Shown: positions 45,297 through 56,618, numbered from the stretch's first letter. The stretch is 64,000 nucleotides of DNA from Sphingomonas sp. URHD0057 (GCF_000620665.1 NZ_JIAU01000008.1:1-64000); one strand, 5' to 3'. Notes: generated by a model from the letters alone, not told the origin. Numbers and translations: made by a program.

Positions 45297-46057
45297 GCGC
45301 TGGTCCCTCCGTCGATGGTGATCGCGGCGCCGTTCACGTCCTGCGACTGGGCCAGGCACAAAGTCATGATCATCGTCCCGATGGTGTCCGGATGGACCAG
45401 CCGGCCGCTCGCATTCTGCCCCTCGATGGCGGCGCGCGACTGCTCTTCGCTGCGGCCGGTCTTGGCCATCACGCGGGCAATCGAATCCGATGTCATCTGC
45501 GTATCGACATAGCCCGGGCAGACCGCGTTGACGGTGAGGCTGGTCCTGGCGAACTCGACCGCGAGGCTGCGCATCAGCCCGAGGACGCCATGCTTCGAGG
45601 CGGCATAAGGCGCCGCATAAGGGACCCCGCGCAGGCTCGCGACCGAAGCGACGAAGATCAGCCGTCCGTGCTCGCTCGCCAGCAAATCGGGCAGCGCCGC
45701 CTGCGCGCAGTCGAACGCGGCGGTGAGGTTGGTGGCGATGATCCGGTCCCAGCTCTCGCGCGTGGTCTTTGCGAACGGCGCGCTGTCCGCGATCCCGGCG
45801 TTGACGATCAGCATCTCGATCGGGCCGTTTGTGGCGCGCGCTTCGTCGAACGCCCGGTCGATATCGCCGCGGTCGGTGACGTCGGCCTGGACCGCGGTGC
45901 CGCCGACGATGTTGCGGACGAATTCGAGCGGCTCGGCCCGGCGTCCGAGCACCGTGACCTTCGCTCCGGCAGCGTTGAGATGGGTCGCCGCCGATGCGCC
46001 GATGCCCGTCCCGCCGCCGGTGATGAGAGCGTGTCGCGATTGCAGCCAGTCGGGCAT
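45293..46057 (-). CDS. SDR family oxidoreductase
   Basis: A 254-residue short-chain dehydrogenase. The cofactor motif is [20 protein letters not shown] (about 9-28), '[10 protein letters not shown]' follows, and the catalytic Ser is in '[10 protein letters not shown]' with Tyr-x3-Lys in '[11 protein letters not shown]'. It probably oxidises the hydroxyacyl-CoA formed by the hydratase. The start at 46057 (MPDWLQSR) fits the fold; an upstream ATG at 46105 would add 16 unlikely residues. It is the first gene of the minus-strand operon. Confidence 0.85.
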   Translation of the reverse strand: MPDWLQSRHALITGGGTGIGASAATHLNAAGAKVTVLGRRAEPLEFVRNIVGGTAVQADVTDRGDIDRAFDEARATNGPIEMLIVNAGIADSAPFAKTTRESWDRIIATNLTAAFDCAQAALPDLLASEHGRLIFVASVASLRGVPYAAPYAASKHGVLGLMRSLAVEFARTSLTVNAVCPGYVDTQMTSDSIARVMAKTGRSEEQSRAAIEGQNASGRLVHPDTIGTMIMTLCLAQSQDVNGAAITIDGGTSA

Positions 46058-46103
46058 CGCGCGAGCATTGGCCCAAGCCCAATAAGGTGGCAAGGCGCGC
46101 CGC

Positions 46104-46781
46104 ATGAAGCTTGCCGTCCTCGAGACCGGCCGTCCGCCGGGTGACCTTGCCGAGCGTTTCGGGGACTATCCGCAAATGTTCGCCGAGATGCTGGCGGACG
46201 GATTCGAGATCGAAAGCTTCGATGTGGAGGCCGGCCGCTTTCCTGATCCGGGCAATCATGACGCCGTGCTCATCACGGGATCGCCTGCCGGTGTTTACGA
46301 GGATCTGCGCTGGATTCCCGAGCTTCTCGACTTCATCCGCGCCGCCGATGACCGCAAGATGGTCGGCATCTGTTTCGGCCACCAGGCCATGGCGCAGGCG
46401 CTCCGCGGCCGTGTCGAGAAGTCGGACAAGGGCTGGGGCGCCGGGCTGCATCGCTATTCGGTGATCGGGGACGAGCGGTGGATCGACGCGACTGGCGATA
46501 TCGCGATTCCCGCGTCACATCAGGACCAAGTCATCGTCCAGCCGCCCAATACGGAAGTCGTCGCGATGTCCGACTTCACGCCTTACGCCGCACTCGCCTG
46601 GACCGACCGCCCGGCGATCTCCTTCCAGTTCCATCCCGAATTCTCGCCGGCTTTCGCCAAGGCGCTGATCGCCGAGCGCTACGATCGCGTGCCCGATCCC
46701 GATGCGGCAATCGCCTCGCTCGATGCGCCCAACGACAATGCGCGCGTTGCCGGTTGGATACGGCGCTTCTTGAAGGCATAG
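46104..46781 (+). CDS. Type 1 glutamine amidotransferase (GMP synthase-like)
   Basis: A 225-residue class I GATase domain protein. The nucleophile elbow is [13 protein letters not shown] (Cys), and the His-Glu pair is in '[11 protein letters not shown]'. '[20 protein letters not shown]' is also family-like. No synthase domain is attached, so it acts as a stand-alone amidotransferase or peptidase of unknown substrate, like YfeJ-type proteins. It is divergent from the SDR gene (46 bases between starts) and 30 bases upstream of frmA. Confidence 0.85.
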   Translation: MKLAVLETGRPPGDLAERFGDYPQMFAEMLADGFEIESFDVEAGRFPDPGNHDAVLITGSPAGVYEDLRWIPELLDFIRAADDRKMVGICFGHQAMAQALRGRVEKSDKGWGAGLHRYSVIGDERWIDATGDIAIPASHQDQVIVQPPNTEVVAMSDFTPYAALAWTDRPAISFQFHPEFSPAFAKALIAERYDRVPDPDAAIASLDAPNDNARVAGWIRRFLKA

Positions 46782-46811
46782 GCGCCGGACGACCCCAGGG
46801 GACCGAATCGC

Positions 46812-47924
<1,113 letters not shown>

Positions 47925-47964
47925 GATTGGCTGGCTGGGGAGCTAGTGATGAAGGAAGACGCCA

Positions 47965-48333
47965 ATGACTGTACCTGCTCCCGCCAAGGTCAACCTGTCT
48001 GAAAAGCTAGGCCAATTCACCGAGCAATGGTCGCCGCGAATCGTCGCTCGCTATAACGGCAATGACGTCATGGTCGTCCGCGTCGAGGGCGAGTTCGTGT
48101 GGCACAGCCATCCCGACACCGACGATTTCTTCCTGGTGGTCGACGGCGAGCTCGACATCGAGCTTCGAGACCGGACGGTGACGCTTGGGTCTGGTGAGCT
48201 GTTCGTGGTCCCAACCGGTGTCGAACATCGGCCGGTCGCGCGCCGGGGCGAGGTGAAGCTACTGTTGATCGAGCCTCGCGGCACCCCCAACACCGGCGAT
48301 GAAGCAACAGCGGCGGTGAAGGTCGAAATCTGA
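47965..48333 (+). CDS. Cupin domain protein
   Basis: A 122-residue single cupin. The metal ligands are in motif 1 'FVWHSHPDTDDFFLVVDGEL' (His, His, Asp/Glu-type) and motif 2 'LFVVPTGVEHRP' (His). 'GDEATAAVKVEI' closes the protein. Similar cupins are common but functionally mixed. Here it is placed between the two formaldehyde-oxidation genes and is only one base before the hydrolase gene, so it is cotranscribed and may act on a related small molecule. GATGAAGGAAGACGCC upstream is a good ribosome site. Confidence 0.82.
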   Translation: MTVPAPAKVNLSEKLGQFTEQWSPRIVARYNGNDVMVVRVEGEFVWHSHPDTDDFFLVVDGELDIELRDRTVTLGSGELFVVPTGVEHRPVARRGEVKLLLIEPRGTPNTGDEATAAVKVEI

Positions 48334-48334
48334 C

Positions 48335-49171
48335 ATGGAAATCGTCAGCGAGAACAAGTCGCATGGCGGCAGGCAATTGGTCGTGAAGCACGCGTCGAGC
48401 GCAACCTCGACCGACATGACCTTCTCGATCTTCCTGCCGCCGCAAGCCGACAACGGCGGCAAGTTGCCGGTCGTCTGGTATCTGTCGGGGCTGACCTGCA
48501 GCCACGCCAACGTCACCGAGAAAGGCGAATATCGCGCGGCCTGCGCAGAGCTCGGCCTGATCTTCGTCGCGCCCGATACCGGCCCGCGTGGGCCCGGCGT
48601 GGCTGACGACGAAGCTTTTGACCTTGGACAGGGTGCGGGGTTCTACGTCGATGCGACGCAGGAGCCGTGGACGCCGCATTTCGGAATGTGGACCTATGTC
48701 GCCGACGAACTGCCGACCTTGGTTGGCGACCATTTTCCGGCCGACATGGAACGCCAAGGCATAACCGGCCATTCGATGGGTGGGCACGGCGCGCTGACAA
48801 TCGCTCTGTTCTTCCCCAAATTTCGTAGCGTTTCGGCCTTCGCCCCCATCGTCGCACCAAGTCAGGTGCCGTGGGGCCAGAAAGCGCTGGCCAGCTATCT
48901 CGGCGACGATCGGGCGGCGTGGCGCGAACATGATGCGGTTGCGTTGATCGAGGATGGCGCACGTGTGCCCGAGTTGCTGGTCGACGTCGGAACAGCGGAC
49001 CCGTTCATCGAAAACGAGTTGCGGCCCGAATTGCTCGAAGCAGCATGTGCCAAGGCGGGGATCGCACTGACGCTGCGGCGTCAGCCGGGGTACGACCACA
49101 GTTATTTTTTCATCTCGACGTTCATGGCCGAGCATCTGCGCTGGCACGCGGAGAGATTGCGAAGGGGATAG
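48335..49171 (+). CDS. fghA: S-formylglutathione hydrolase
   Basis: A 278-residue esterase-D family alpha/beta hydrolase that hydrolyses S-formylglutathione to formate and glutathione. Motifs: 'PVVWYLSGLTCSHANVTEKG' (oxyanion region), nucleophile elbow GITGHSMGGHGAL, Asp in 'LVDVGTADPFIEN' and His in 'QPGYDHSYFFI'. The length and motifs match FrmB/FghA closely. The ATG lies one base after the cupin stop. Completes the glutathione-dependent formaldehyde detoxification pathway with frmA. Confidence 0.94.
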   Translation: MEIVSENKSHGGRQLVVKHASSATSTDMTFSIFLPPQADNGGKLPVVWYLSGLTCSHANVTEKGEYRAACAELGLIFVAPDTGPRGPGVADDEAFDLGQGAGFYVDATQEPWTPHFGMWTYVADELPTLVGDHFPADMERQGITGHSMGGHGALTIALFFPKFRSVSAFAPIVAPSQVPWGQKALASYLGDDRAAWREHDAVALIEDGARVPELLVDVGTADPFIENELRPELLEAACAKAGIALTLRRQPGYDHSYFFISTFMAEHLRWHAERLRRG

Positions 49172-49174
49172 GGG

Positions 49175-51241
49175 ATGACGCTCAGCCGCCGCGAATTCGT
49201 GTCACTTGCGGCGGCGATGGGCGCCTCGCTTGCGTGGAGCGGCAGAGCTGTCGCTTCGCGCTCCAACTGGCGTGAAGCACGCGATCATTACCCCGAAGGC
49301 GTTGCCTCCGGCGATCCGGACCCGACCAGCGTGATACTGTGGACGCGAAGGCCCTACGATACCGGGGACCGGCACCAGCTGACGGTCGAGGTGGCGGAGG
49401 ATGAGGCATTCCGGCGCGTGGTCGCGACGACTCAGGCCCCGGTCTCGGCCTCGGCGGACTGGACCGCCCGGGTGCTCGTCGGCGGCCTTAAGCCCGCGCG
49501 CGTCTATTGGTATCGCTTCACCGACGCGGACGGGAACGGCAGCCGCATCGGCCGTACCATCACCGCGCCGCTGTCTAACGATCCCCGGCCGGTCAAGTTC
49601 GCGTTCGTAAGCTGCCAGGACGTCAACGAAAGCAAGCTCAACGGCTATCGTCGCATGATTTTCGAGGATGAGCGGGCGCGGCCTGAGGACCAGCTCGATT
49701 TCGTCCTGCACCTTGGCGATTTCATCTACGAGGTCGTGCAATATCCGGAGGAAGGGAAGCCCCGGTTCGACCGGAAGCTCTATGAGGTTGCGCGGATTCC
49801 GGACGCGCTGAAGGCCTCTATTTTCCACCTTCCGACGACCGTCGAGGGATACCGCGCGGTTTGGAAGGGCTATCTCGCCGATCCCGACCTGCAGGATGCG
49901 CGCGCGCGCTGGCCGTTTGTGTGCATCTGGGACAATCACGAATTCTCATGGCAAGGATGGCAGAGCATCCTGAAAAATCCGAAGTTCGAGCAGCCCGGGC
50001 AGACAATCAAAGTCGCCGCCAACCAGGTTTGGTTCGAGAATATCCCGGCGCGGGTGAAAGCGCCGAGCGGATCGTTCGACGAATTCGGTTCGGTTCCGGT
50101 CAAGAACGTCAAGATCGAGAAGTTCGGGGATGACGGCCTGGGCCTCGAGGCGAACAATATCGCCGCGATCAACAGCCTGATTATCTACCGCGCGCTGCGC
50201 TATGGCCGCCACCTCGATCTCCTGCTCACCGACGAGCGCAGCTATCGCGGTCCGAGCCCGTTCGAAGACGAGACACCCGGAAGTCTTGCCGACTGGGCCG
50301 ATTATGACGGGATGTTCCCCGACGACCTGATGCAGGTGCTCGAGGGCGGCCGCGCCTTCAACGGCGGCAATCCCCCGGCCGAGTTGGAATTCAACGGCGC
50401 GAAGATCGCCAACCCCCGAAAGGACAAACCGCCGCAGACCATTCTTGGGGGGACGCAAAAAGCCTGGTTCAAGGACCGCTTGCGCAACTCAAGCGCAACC
50501 TGGAAGATCTGGGGCAGTTCGCAAGGCACGCTGGAACAGCGCGCCGATCCTGAAAATCTTCCGGCTGGGCTCACCAAGCAAAAATGGCCGGCAGGCCGTT
50601 TCGCCAACGTCCAGGGCGGCGGCTACGACAGCGCATGGGCCGAGCGCGGCGAGATCTACGACCTGGTCCGTGACGCGAAGATCACCGGTTTCGCGATCGT
50701 TTCCGGCGACCTGCACAGCTTCTGGGCCGGTTATGCTTCCGCGCAATTGCCGCCCGGCAAGTTCGAGCCCGTCGGCCTGAGCTTCACCGGCGGATCCATG
50801 TCGAGCGTAGGCGGCGGCGAAGCGAACGAGTACGTGATAAAGAAAGACAACAAGTTCCGGCCGCTCTACCTGGCCGACCGACCGGGCGCGCCTAAGCCTG
50901 AGAGTACTTACAATATGATGCTGAGGCATGGCGTTCGCTCGTGCTTCGAATATGCCAAATCCTTCGATCGGGCGAAGGCGCGGGCGCTGTCCAACCCCGA
51001 TGTGGCACCGCACCTTAGTTTCGTGGATATTGGCGGACATGGTTACGCGACGGTTCGGCTCACAGGCGACGAGATGCGAACCGAGTTCGTCTGCATTCCG
51101 CGCCCGATTACCCGCGCCAGCACGCCCGATGGCGGACCACTGCGTTACCGCATTGTCCACACCGCCAAGCTGTGGGCGCCGGGTGAGCGCCCGCAGCTCG
51201 CGCAACAGGTGCTCGAAGGCGACCCGGGGCTGTCCATCTAG
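49175..51241 (+). CDS. PhoD-like alkaline phosphatase / phosphodiesterase
   Basis: A 688-residue secreted metalloenzyme. The Tat signal is MTLSRREFVSLAAAMGASLA. An N-terminal beta-sandwich (about 35-140) precedes the catalytic domain with metal-binding segments 'KFAFVSCQDVNE', 'FVLHLGDFIYEVV', 'CIWDNHEFSWQG' and 'AIVSGDLHSFWAGY'. The family cleaves phosphomonoesters or phosphodiesters (e.g. teichoic acid, phospholipid headgroups) with Ca/Fe. It is longer than Bacillus PhoD. It follows the hydrolase gene by three bases, although a functional link is not obvious. Confidence 0.88.
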   Translation: MTLSRREFVSLAAAMGASLAWSGRAVASRSNWREARDHYPEGVASGDPDPTSVILWTRRPYDTGDRHQLTVEVAEDEAFRRVVATTQAPVSASADWTARVLVGGLKPARVYWYRFTDADGNGSRIGRTITAPLSNDPRPVKFAFVSCQDVNESKLNGYRRMIFEDERARPEDQLDFVLHLGDFIYEVVQYPEEGKPRFDRKLYEVARIPDALKASIFHLPTTVEGYRAVWKGYLADPDLQDARARWPFVCIWDNHEFSWQGWQSILKNPKFEQPGQTIKVAANQVWFENIPARVKAPSGSFDEFGSVPVKNVKIEKFGDDGLGLEANNIAAINSLIIYRALRYGRHLDLLLTDERSYRGPSPFEDETPGSLADWADYDGMFPDDLMQVLEGGRAFNGGNPPAELEFNGAKIANPRKDKPPQTILGGTQKAWFKDRLRNSSATWKIWGSSQGTLEQRADPENLPAGLTKQKWPAGRFANVQGGGYDSAWAERGEIYDLVRDAKITGFAIVSGDLHSFWAGYASAQLPPGKFEPVGLSFTGGSMSSVGGGEANEYVIKKDNKFRPLYLADRPGAPKPESTYNMMLRHGVRSCFEYAKSFDRAKARALSNPDVAPHLSFVDIGGHGYATVRLTGDEMRTEFVCIPRPITRASTPDGGPLRYRIVHTAKLWAPGERPQLAQQVLEGDPGLSI

Positions 51242-51256
51242 ACACGGCGTGTCGTC

Positions 51257-52510
51257 GTGAACGGCGGCTGGTACTGGCAGGCGCTCTCGGTCGCGACGGC
51301 GCTCGCCTGCGGGTTGCTGATCGGGATCGAGCGCGGCTGGAAGCTTCGCGACCAGAAGCCCGGCACGCGCGTTGCCGGGGTCCGCACTTTCACCATGCTC
51401 GGCCTGGGCAGCGGGATCGCCGGGCTGCTCGGCGCGCTCGGCCAGGTCGTCGTCGCGGCGGCGATCGCGACCGCGATGGTCGCGATCATGGTCATCGCTT
51501 ACTCGCGCGAGCTTCGCAGCCACCATGATTCGACCAGCGCGGTCGCCGCGATCGCAACCGTCGCGATGGGGTTCCTCGCGGGGAACGGGAACCCGGCGCT
51601 GGCGATCGCCTGCGCCGCGGTCGGAGTCGCGCTGCTCGCGCTTCGCCAGGAACTGCACGGGTTCGTCGAGCGGCTCGACGCCGACGACGTGAAGGCGCTG
51701 GCCCGCTTCGCGGTGATCGCCGGCGCCGTCCTGCCGTTCCTGCCCAGCGGACATTACGGGCCGCTCGGCGCCTGGGACCCGCAGCGGCTGTGGCTGGTGG
51801 TGGTGCTGGTCACCGGCTTCTCATTCCTCGGCTATGCCGCCAACCGCATCTTTGGCGAGCGCAACGGGACCATCGCCACCGCGCTGATCGGCGGCGCCTA
51901 CAGCTCGACGGCGGTCACTCAGGCGCTAGCCCAGCGGCTCGGATCGAAGGCGGAAGCGGGCGCCGAGCCGGCCGGGATCGCGCTTGCGACGGCCGTCATG
52001 TACCTCCGCGTCCCGGTGCTGATGGCGGTCTTCGCCACGCGTGCGCTGCCCGCGATCTCGATGCTGCTGCTGCCCGCCGTCGTCGTCGCCTGGGGCGCCG
52101 GTCTCTGGCTCTATCGCCGGGCGCCCAAATCCGATGCGCCGGCCGCGCCGGGGAATCCGATCGCGCTCCTGCCCGCGCTTGGCTTTGCCGCCTTCGTCGC
52201 CGTCGCAGCGGTTGCCGCGACCTGGGCGGAAGGGCGGTTCGGCCAGAGCGGCATCGCGGTGCTGCTGCTGATCGTCGGCAGCATGAGCGTCGACACCGCC
52301 ATCATCACGCTCGGCGGAATGCAGCCGGGGGCGATCTCGCCGCTGCTCGCCGCAATCGCGATCGCCGGGACGATCATCGCCAACATGGCCGTGAAGATCG
52401 GCATCACTTTGGTCTACGCCCGGGGCAAGGGCCTGTCCGCGGCACTGGCGATGACCGCGAGCGTCGTCGTCCTCGCAATCTCGATCGCGATCGCCTGGAC
52501 CCGGCTTTAG
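51257..52510 (+). CDS. MgtC/SapB and DUF4010 membrane protein
   Basis: A 417-residue polytopic membrane protein with about 11-12 hydrophobic segments. The N-terminal part has the MgtC signature 'ALACGLLIGIERGWKLRD' and 'GVRTFTMLGLGSGI'; the C-terminal part matches DUF4010 ('GFSFLGYAANRIFGERNGTI', 'GGAYSSTAVTQALAQR'). The function of this fusion is unknown; MgtC itself affects ATP synthase and magnesium homeostasis. The start is GTG at 51257, 15 bases after phoD. The stop codon overlaps the 3' end of the convergent cyoD. Confidence 0.85.
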   Translation: MNGGWYWQALSVATALACGLLIGIERGWKLRDQKPGTRVAGVRTFTMLGLGSGIAGLLGALGQVVVAAAIATAMVAIMVIAYSRELRSHHDSTSAVAAIATVAMGFLAGNGNPALAIACAAVGVALLALRQELHGFVERLDADDVKALARFAVIAGAVLPFLPSGHYGPLGAWDPQRLWLVVVLVTGFSFLGYAANRIFGERNGTIATALIGGAYSSTAVTQALAQRLGSKAEAGAEPAGIALATAVMYLRVPVLMAVFATRALPAISMLLLPAVVVAWGAGLWLYRRAPKSDAPAAPGNPIALLPALGFAAFVAVAAVAATWAEGRFGQSGIAVLLLIVGSMSVDTAIITLGGMQPGAISPLLAAIAIAGTIIANMAVKIGITLVYARGKGLSAALAMTASVVVLAISIAIAWTRL

Positions 52511-52896
52511 CCGCGCTGGCTCATGAGGTTCGTCATCTCCGGCATCGGCGCCATGTTCGCGTCCATGTGCCCCATGATCCAGATCGTGCCGATCATCACC
52601 AGGAACACGATCAGCACGCCGAACGCCAGCGCCAGCACGTTGTTGGTGTTATCCGGGCCGCTGGTGATGTGAAGGAAGAACACCAGGTGCACGCCCATCT
52701 GCGCGATGGCGAGAACGACCAGGCCGACGGCGACGCCTGGCCCCCACAGCGTCGACGTCGAAGCCACCCAGAACGCAACGCCGGTCAGGATCAGCGCCAG
52801 CGCCAGTCCGATGGCGTAGGCCATCGTCTCGCTGACGATGTTGTTGTGCGGCGCCCCCGGCGCGACGTCGATGACGTCGGTTTCGTCTTCGGTCAT
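52507..52896 (-). CDS. cyoD: Cytochrome o ubiquinol oxidase subunit IV
   Basis: A 129-residue small subunit with three membrane helices (about residues 28-48, 56-78 and 89-108) and the CyoD-like 'IAQMGVHLVFFLHITS' followed by 'FLVMIGTIWIM'. It helps assemble the CuB site of subunit I. The ATG overlaps the cyoC stop (ATGA). It is the last gene of cyoABCD; cyoE (heme O synthase) does not follow, since the next gene runs the other way. Confidence 0.9.
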   Translation of the reverse strand: MTEDETDVIDVAPGAPHNNIVSETMAYAIGLALALILTGVAFWVASTSTLWGPGVAVGLVVLAIAQMGVHLVFFLHITSGPDNTNNVLALAFGVLIVFLVMIGTIWIMGHMDANMAPMPEMTNLMSQRG

Positions 52897-53534
52897 GCTG
52901 GCAAGGTCCCGATCAGGTAGACGATGGTGAAGATCGCCACCCAGATGATGTCGAGCGCGTGCCAGAAGATGCTGAGGCACAGCAGCCGCCGGACGATGTC
53001 CTGACGGAAGCCCTTGGCCCAGATCTGCGCCATCATCGTGCCGATCCACAGCAGCCCGGCGGTGACGTGCGCGCCGTGGCAGCCGACCAGCGTGAAGAAG
53101 GACGACAGGAAGGCGCTGCGCTGCGGCGGCGCGCCTTCCGCGATCATCGAACGGAACTCGTAAAGCTCGATGAACAGGAACACCGCGCCGAGCAGGCCGG
53201 TCAGCAGCAGCCATCCTTGCGTCCACGCCATGTTCTTGCGCTTGGCGGCGATCATCGCGAGGCCGCACACGAAGCTCGACAGCAGCAGTGCCAGCGTCTC
53301 GATCGCCACCAGGGTGCGGTCGAACAGCTGGTTGGTGACGGGGCCGGCGTCGGTCGCGTGGACCAGCGCGGCGTAGGTCGCGAACAGGGCCGAGAACAGT
53401 ACCATGTCCGACAGCACGAACAGCCAGAAGCCGTAGGGGATGACGATGCTCTTCGATTCCGGGCCGCGCTGACCAAGGCCGGTATCTTCCGAGCCGCCAT
53501 GGGTGAGGCCAATGGTCGCCGCTTCGGCCGTCAT
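52893..53534 (-). CDS. cyoC: Cytochrome o ubiquinol oxidase subunit III
   Basis: A 213-residue protein with five membrane helices. Typical: '[20 protein letters not shown]', '[20 protein letters not shown]', '[16 protein letters not shown]' and '[19 protein letters not shown]'. It stabilises the catalytic subunit and the proton uptake path. Its start overlaps the cyoB stop by four bases and its stop overlaps the cyoD start by four bases. Confidence 0.94.
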   Translation of the reverse strand: MTAEAATIGLTHGGSEDTGLGQRGPESKSIVIPYGFWLFVLSDMVLFSALFATYAALVHATDAGPVTNQLFDRTLVAIETLALLLSSFVCGLAMIAAKRKNMAWTQGWLLLTGLLGAVFLFIELYEFRSMIAEGAPPQRSAFLSSFFTLVGCHGAHVTAGLLWIGTMMAQIWAKGFRQDIVRRLLCLSIFWHALDIIWVAIFTIVYLIGTLPA

Positions 53535-55537
53535 GTCGACTGACTCAGGCGGTGGAGGTGCTCCATGCGGATGCGGCGCCGCTCGCGCGCGTTCGCCCTG
53601 ACCTCCTCGACCGGGATGATATGCTCATGCTCGTCGCGCCAGGCGTACCAGACCATCACGGCGAACGAGCCGATCAGGCCGAGGATCGCCAGCCACCAGA
53701 TGTACCAGATGACGGCGAAGCCGCAGACCGCGGCGAAGAAGGCGACGATCACCCCGGTCGGCGTGTTGAGCGGCATTTCGATCGGCTGATAGTCGGGTTC
53801 GTCGATCAGCTGGTCCTGTTTGATCGCGGTCTGCTTGCGCGTCCAATAGGCTTCCTCGCCGTGGACGTCGGGAAGGACGGCGAAATTGTAGTGCGGCGGC
53901 GGCGACAGCGTCAGCCATTCCAGCGTCCGCCCATCCCACGGGTCGCCGGTGACGTCGCGCCGCTGCTCCCGCGTCCGGATCGAATAGAGAAGCTGGACGA
54001 CGGTGAGGGCGATGCCGAGCCCGATGATCATTGCGCCGAGCAGCGCGACGTTCAGCAACGGCGCCCAGCTCGGATCGGAAATATGCTGCAGCCGCCGGGT
54101 CGCGCCCCAGAAGCCGAGCACGTAGAGCGGCATGAAGGCAAGGTGGAAGCCGATGAACCAGCACCAGAAGATGGCCTTGCCGAGCCGCTCGTCCAAGGTG
54201 AAGCCGAAGGCCTTGGGGAACCAATAGGTGTATCCGGCCATCACCGCGAAGATGACGCCGCCGATGATCACCTGGTGGAAGTGGGCGACGAGGAACAGGC
54301 TGTTGTGGACGACGAAATCCACCGGCGGGATCGCCAGCAGGATTCCGGTCAGCCCGCCGATGACGAAGGTGAGCATGAAGCCGATCGCGTAATGCATCGG
54401 CACGGTGAAGCGGACGCGGCCGCCGTACATCGTGAACAGCCAGTTGTAGATTTTCACGCCGGTCGGCACGCCGATGATCATGCTGGCGACGCCGAACACG
54501 GCGTTGACGTCGGCGCCGGCGCCCATGGTGAAGAAATGGTGCAGCCACACCATGAACGAGATGAGGCAGATGGCGAGGGTCGCGAAGACCATCGAGCGGT
54601 AACCGAACAGCGGCTTGCCGGAGAAGGTCGAGACGACTTCGGAATAGATGCCGAACGCGGGGAGGATGAGGATGTAAACCTCGGGATGCCCCCAGACCCA
54701 GATCAGGTTCATGTAGAGCATCGAGTTGCCGCCGCCGTCATTCGTGAAGAAGTGGAAGCCGAGGTAGCGGTCGAGCATCAGCAGACCCAAGGTGACGGTC
54801 AGGACCGGGAAAGCGGCGATGATCAGCAGGTTGGAGGCGAGCGCCGTCCAGCAGAATACCGGCATCCGCAAATAGCTCATGCCGGGCGCGCGGATCTTGA
54901 GGATGGTGGTGACGAAATTGACGCCGGTCAGCACGGTGCCGACCCCCGATATCTGGAGCGCGACGAGATAATAATCGACGCCGACCCCCGGCGAGAAAGC
55001 CTTTTCGCTGAGCGGCGGGAACGCCAGCCAGCCGGTGCGCGCGAACTCGCCGATGAACAGGCTGAGGTTGACCAGCAGCGCGCCCGACGCGCTTAGCCAG
55101 AAGCTGACGTTGTTCAGCGTCGGAAAGGCAACGTCCCGCACGCCGAGCTGCAGCGGAACGACGAAGTTCATGAAGCCGATGACCAGCGGCATCGCCACGA
55201 AGAAGATCATGATCGTGCCGTGGGCGGAGAAAATCTGGTTGTAATGCTCGGGCGGCAAATAGCCCTGCGACGCGCCGATCGCGAGCGACTGCTGCAGGCG
55301 CATCATGATCGCGTCGGCAAACCCGCGCACCAGCATCACAAGGCCGAGCACAATGTACATGACGCCGATGCGCTTGTGGTCGGTGGAGGTGATGTATTCG
55401 TTCCACAGGTAAGGCCACCAGCCCTTGCGCCAGACCCATAGCGCGATCCCCGCGAGGGCGAGCGCCACCACGAGCGAGGTGATCAGCGGGATCGGCTGGT
55501 CGAATGGGATCGCCGCCCAGGTGAGCTTTCCGAACAT
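53531..55537 (-). CDS. cyoB: Cytochrome o ubiquinol oxidase subunit I
   Basis: A 668-residue heme-copper oxidase subunit with about 15 membrane helices. It reduces O2 to water and pumps protons, taking electrons from ubiquinol. Heme/copper ligands: '[10 protein letters not shown]' (low-spin heme His), '[14 protein letters not shown]' (CuB His and cross-linked Tyr), 'WLHHFFT' (two CuB His) and 'LVAHFHQVI' (two heme His). The start ATG at 55537 lies three bases downstream of cyoA in the minus direction. The length is normal for CyoB. Confidence 0.96.
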   Translation of the reverse strand: MFGKLTWAAIPFDQPIPLITSLVVALALAGIALWVWRKGWWPYLWNEYITSTDHKRIGVMYIVLGLVMLVRGFADAIMMRLQQSLAIGASQGYLPPEHYNQIFSAHGTIMIFFVAMPLVIGFMNFVVPLQLGVRDVAFPTLNNVSFWLSASGALLVNLSLFIGEFARTGWLAFPPLSEKAFSPGVGVDYYLVALQISGVGTVLTGVNFVTTILKIRAPGMSYLRMPVFCWTALASNLLIIAAFPVLTVTLGLLMLDRYLGFHFFTNDGGGNSMLYMNLIWVWGHPEVYILILPAFGIYSEVVSTFSGKPLFGYRSMVFATLAICLISFMVWLHHFFTMGAGADVNAVFGVASMIIGVPTGVKIYNWLFTMYGGRVRFTVPMHYAIGFMLTFVIGGLTGILLAIPPVDFVVHNSLFLVAHFHQVIIGGVIFAVMAGYTYWFPKAFGFTLDERLGKAIFWCWFIGFHLAFMPLYVLGFWGATRRLQHISDPSWAPLLNVALLGAMIIGLGIALTVVQLLYSIRTREQRRDVTGDPWDGRTLEWLTLSPPPHYNFAVLPDVHGEEAYWTRKQTAIKQDQLIDEPDYQPIEMPLNTPTGVIVAFFAAVCGFAVIWYIWWLAILGLIGSFAVMVWYAWRDEHEHIIPVEEVRANARERRRIRMEHLHRLSQST

Positions 55538-55540
55538 CGT

Positions 55541-56422
55541 CTAGCCTGCCGCCGGTACGGCTGAGGGTGGATCGGGCGTCGTCGCCTGGGGCAGGTGAAG
55601 CATCGGCGCGCGGTTGGCGACGATGGCGTCGTACAGACCGGGCGCGACGGTGCCGTAAGTGATGGGTTTCACGTAGCTGCTCGGCTTCGACAGCTCGGCG
55701 TAGCTGCGCCCGTCAAGCGCCCCACCCTGGCCGCGCGCACCCTGCGCCCACATCGCGAACTGGTCGGGCGGCAGCGACTGGACCTGGAACTCCATGCCCG
55801 GAAAGCCGTCGCCGCTGAAGTGCCCGGACAGGCCCTTGAAGGAGCCCTGCCGGTCCGCCTGGAGGTTGAGGCGGGTGGTCATCCGCGGCATGGTGTAGAT
55901 CATCGACCCCATCTGCGGCACCCAGAAGGTGTTCCACACGGTCGCCGACGTCAGCCGGTAGCTGACCGGCGTTCCGGCCGGGATAACGAGCTGGTTGACC
56001 GTCGCAATCCCCTGGTCGGGGTAGATGAACAGCCATTTCCAATCGAGCGAGACGACCTCGACCTTGAGCGGCGGCACGTTCGATTTCAGCGGCCGGCCCG
56101 GATCGAGGTCGTGACTGCCGATCCAAGCGATGCCGCCAAGCAGCATGACGGTCAGGATCGGAATGCCCCACACCACCATTTCGACCGCACCCGAATATTC
56201 CCAGTCGGGGAGATAGGTCGCCTTGCGGTTGCCGCGACGGAACCACCAGGCGAAGGCGACGGTCGCGATCATCGTGGGAATGATGATGGCCAGCATGATC
56301 GCGGTCGAGTTGATGAGGATCTGCTTTTCGGCGCTGGCGACAGGGCCGATCGGATCGAAGATGCCGCGATTGCAGCCGGCCGTCAGGACAGCAGCCGCGG
56401 CAGCGAGGCCGATGCGCTGCAT
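55541..56422 (-). CDS. cyoA: Cytochrome o ubiquinol oxidase subunit II
   Basis: A 293-residue lipoprotein subunit. The lipobox is LTAGC after MQRIGLAAAAAV, then two membrane helices ('STAIMLAIIIPTMIATVAFA' and 'MVVWGIPILTVMLLGGIAWI') and a periplasmic cupredoxin domain (LDWKWLFIYPDQGIATVNQL, 'NTFWVPQMGSMIYTMPRM') without CuA ligands, as expected for quinol oxidases. The start at 56422 is set by the lipoprotein signal and AAGGCAATGTG upstream; a longer frame begins at 56467. It is the first gene of the operon. Confidence 0.94.
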   Translation of the reverse strand: MQRIGLAAAAAVLTAGCNRGIFDPIGPVASAEKQILINSTAIMLAIIIPTMIATVAFAWWFRRGNRKATYLPDWEYSGAVEMVVWGIPILTVMLLGGIAWIGSHDLDPGRPLKSNVPPLKVEVVSLDWKWLFIYPDQGIATVNQLVIPAGTPVSYRLTSATVWNTFWVPQMGSMIYTMPRMTTRLNLQADRQGSFKGLSGHFSGDGFPGMEFQVQSLPPDQFAMWAQGARGQGGALDGRSYAELSKPSSYVKPITYGTVAPGLYDAIVANRAPMLHLPQATTPDPPSAVPAAG

Positions 56423-56501
56423 CACATTGCCTTGGCGCCCTGGTGAATTCACGAGCCCCGACCGCACGAGTTGAAAAGCTAGACGAACGCGAACCGGCCT
56501 G

Positions 56502-56577
56502 TGGTGACCCCAACGGGACTCGAACCCGTGTTTTCGCCGTGAAAGGGCGACGTCCTAGACCGCTAGACGATGGGGCC
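56502..56577 (-). tRNA. tRNA-Glu (anticodon TTC)
   Basis: Read on the minus strand it begins GGCCCCATCGTCTAGCGGTC. The anticodon stem-loop is TCGCC-CTTTCAC-GGCGA with anticodon TTC, the T-arm contains GGTTCGAGTCC, and the acceptor ends GGGGTCA-CCA with CCA encoded. All stems pair. It lies between cyoA and recJ. Confidence 0.97.
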
Positions 56578-56618
56578 GCTTGAAGGCCGGTGCCGGTTAG
56601 GCGAGGGGCCTAAAAGCG

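Noticed and set aside
53552-55096. Plus-strand open frame of 514 codons opposite cyoB
   Set aside because: Composition dominated by Asp, Glu, His, Arg and Gln, as expected for the complement of membrane-helix codons; cyoB is certain.
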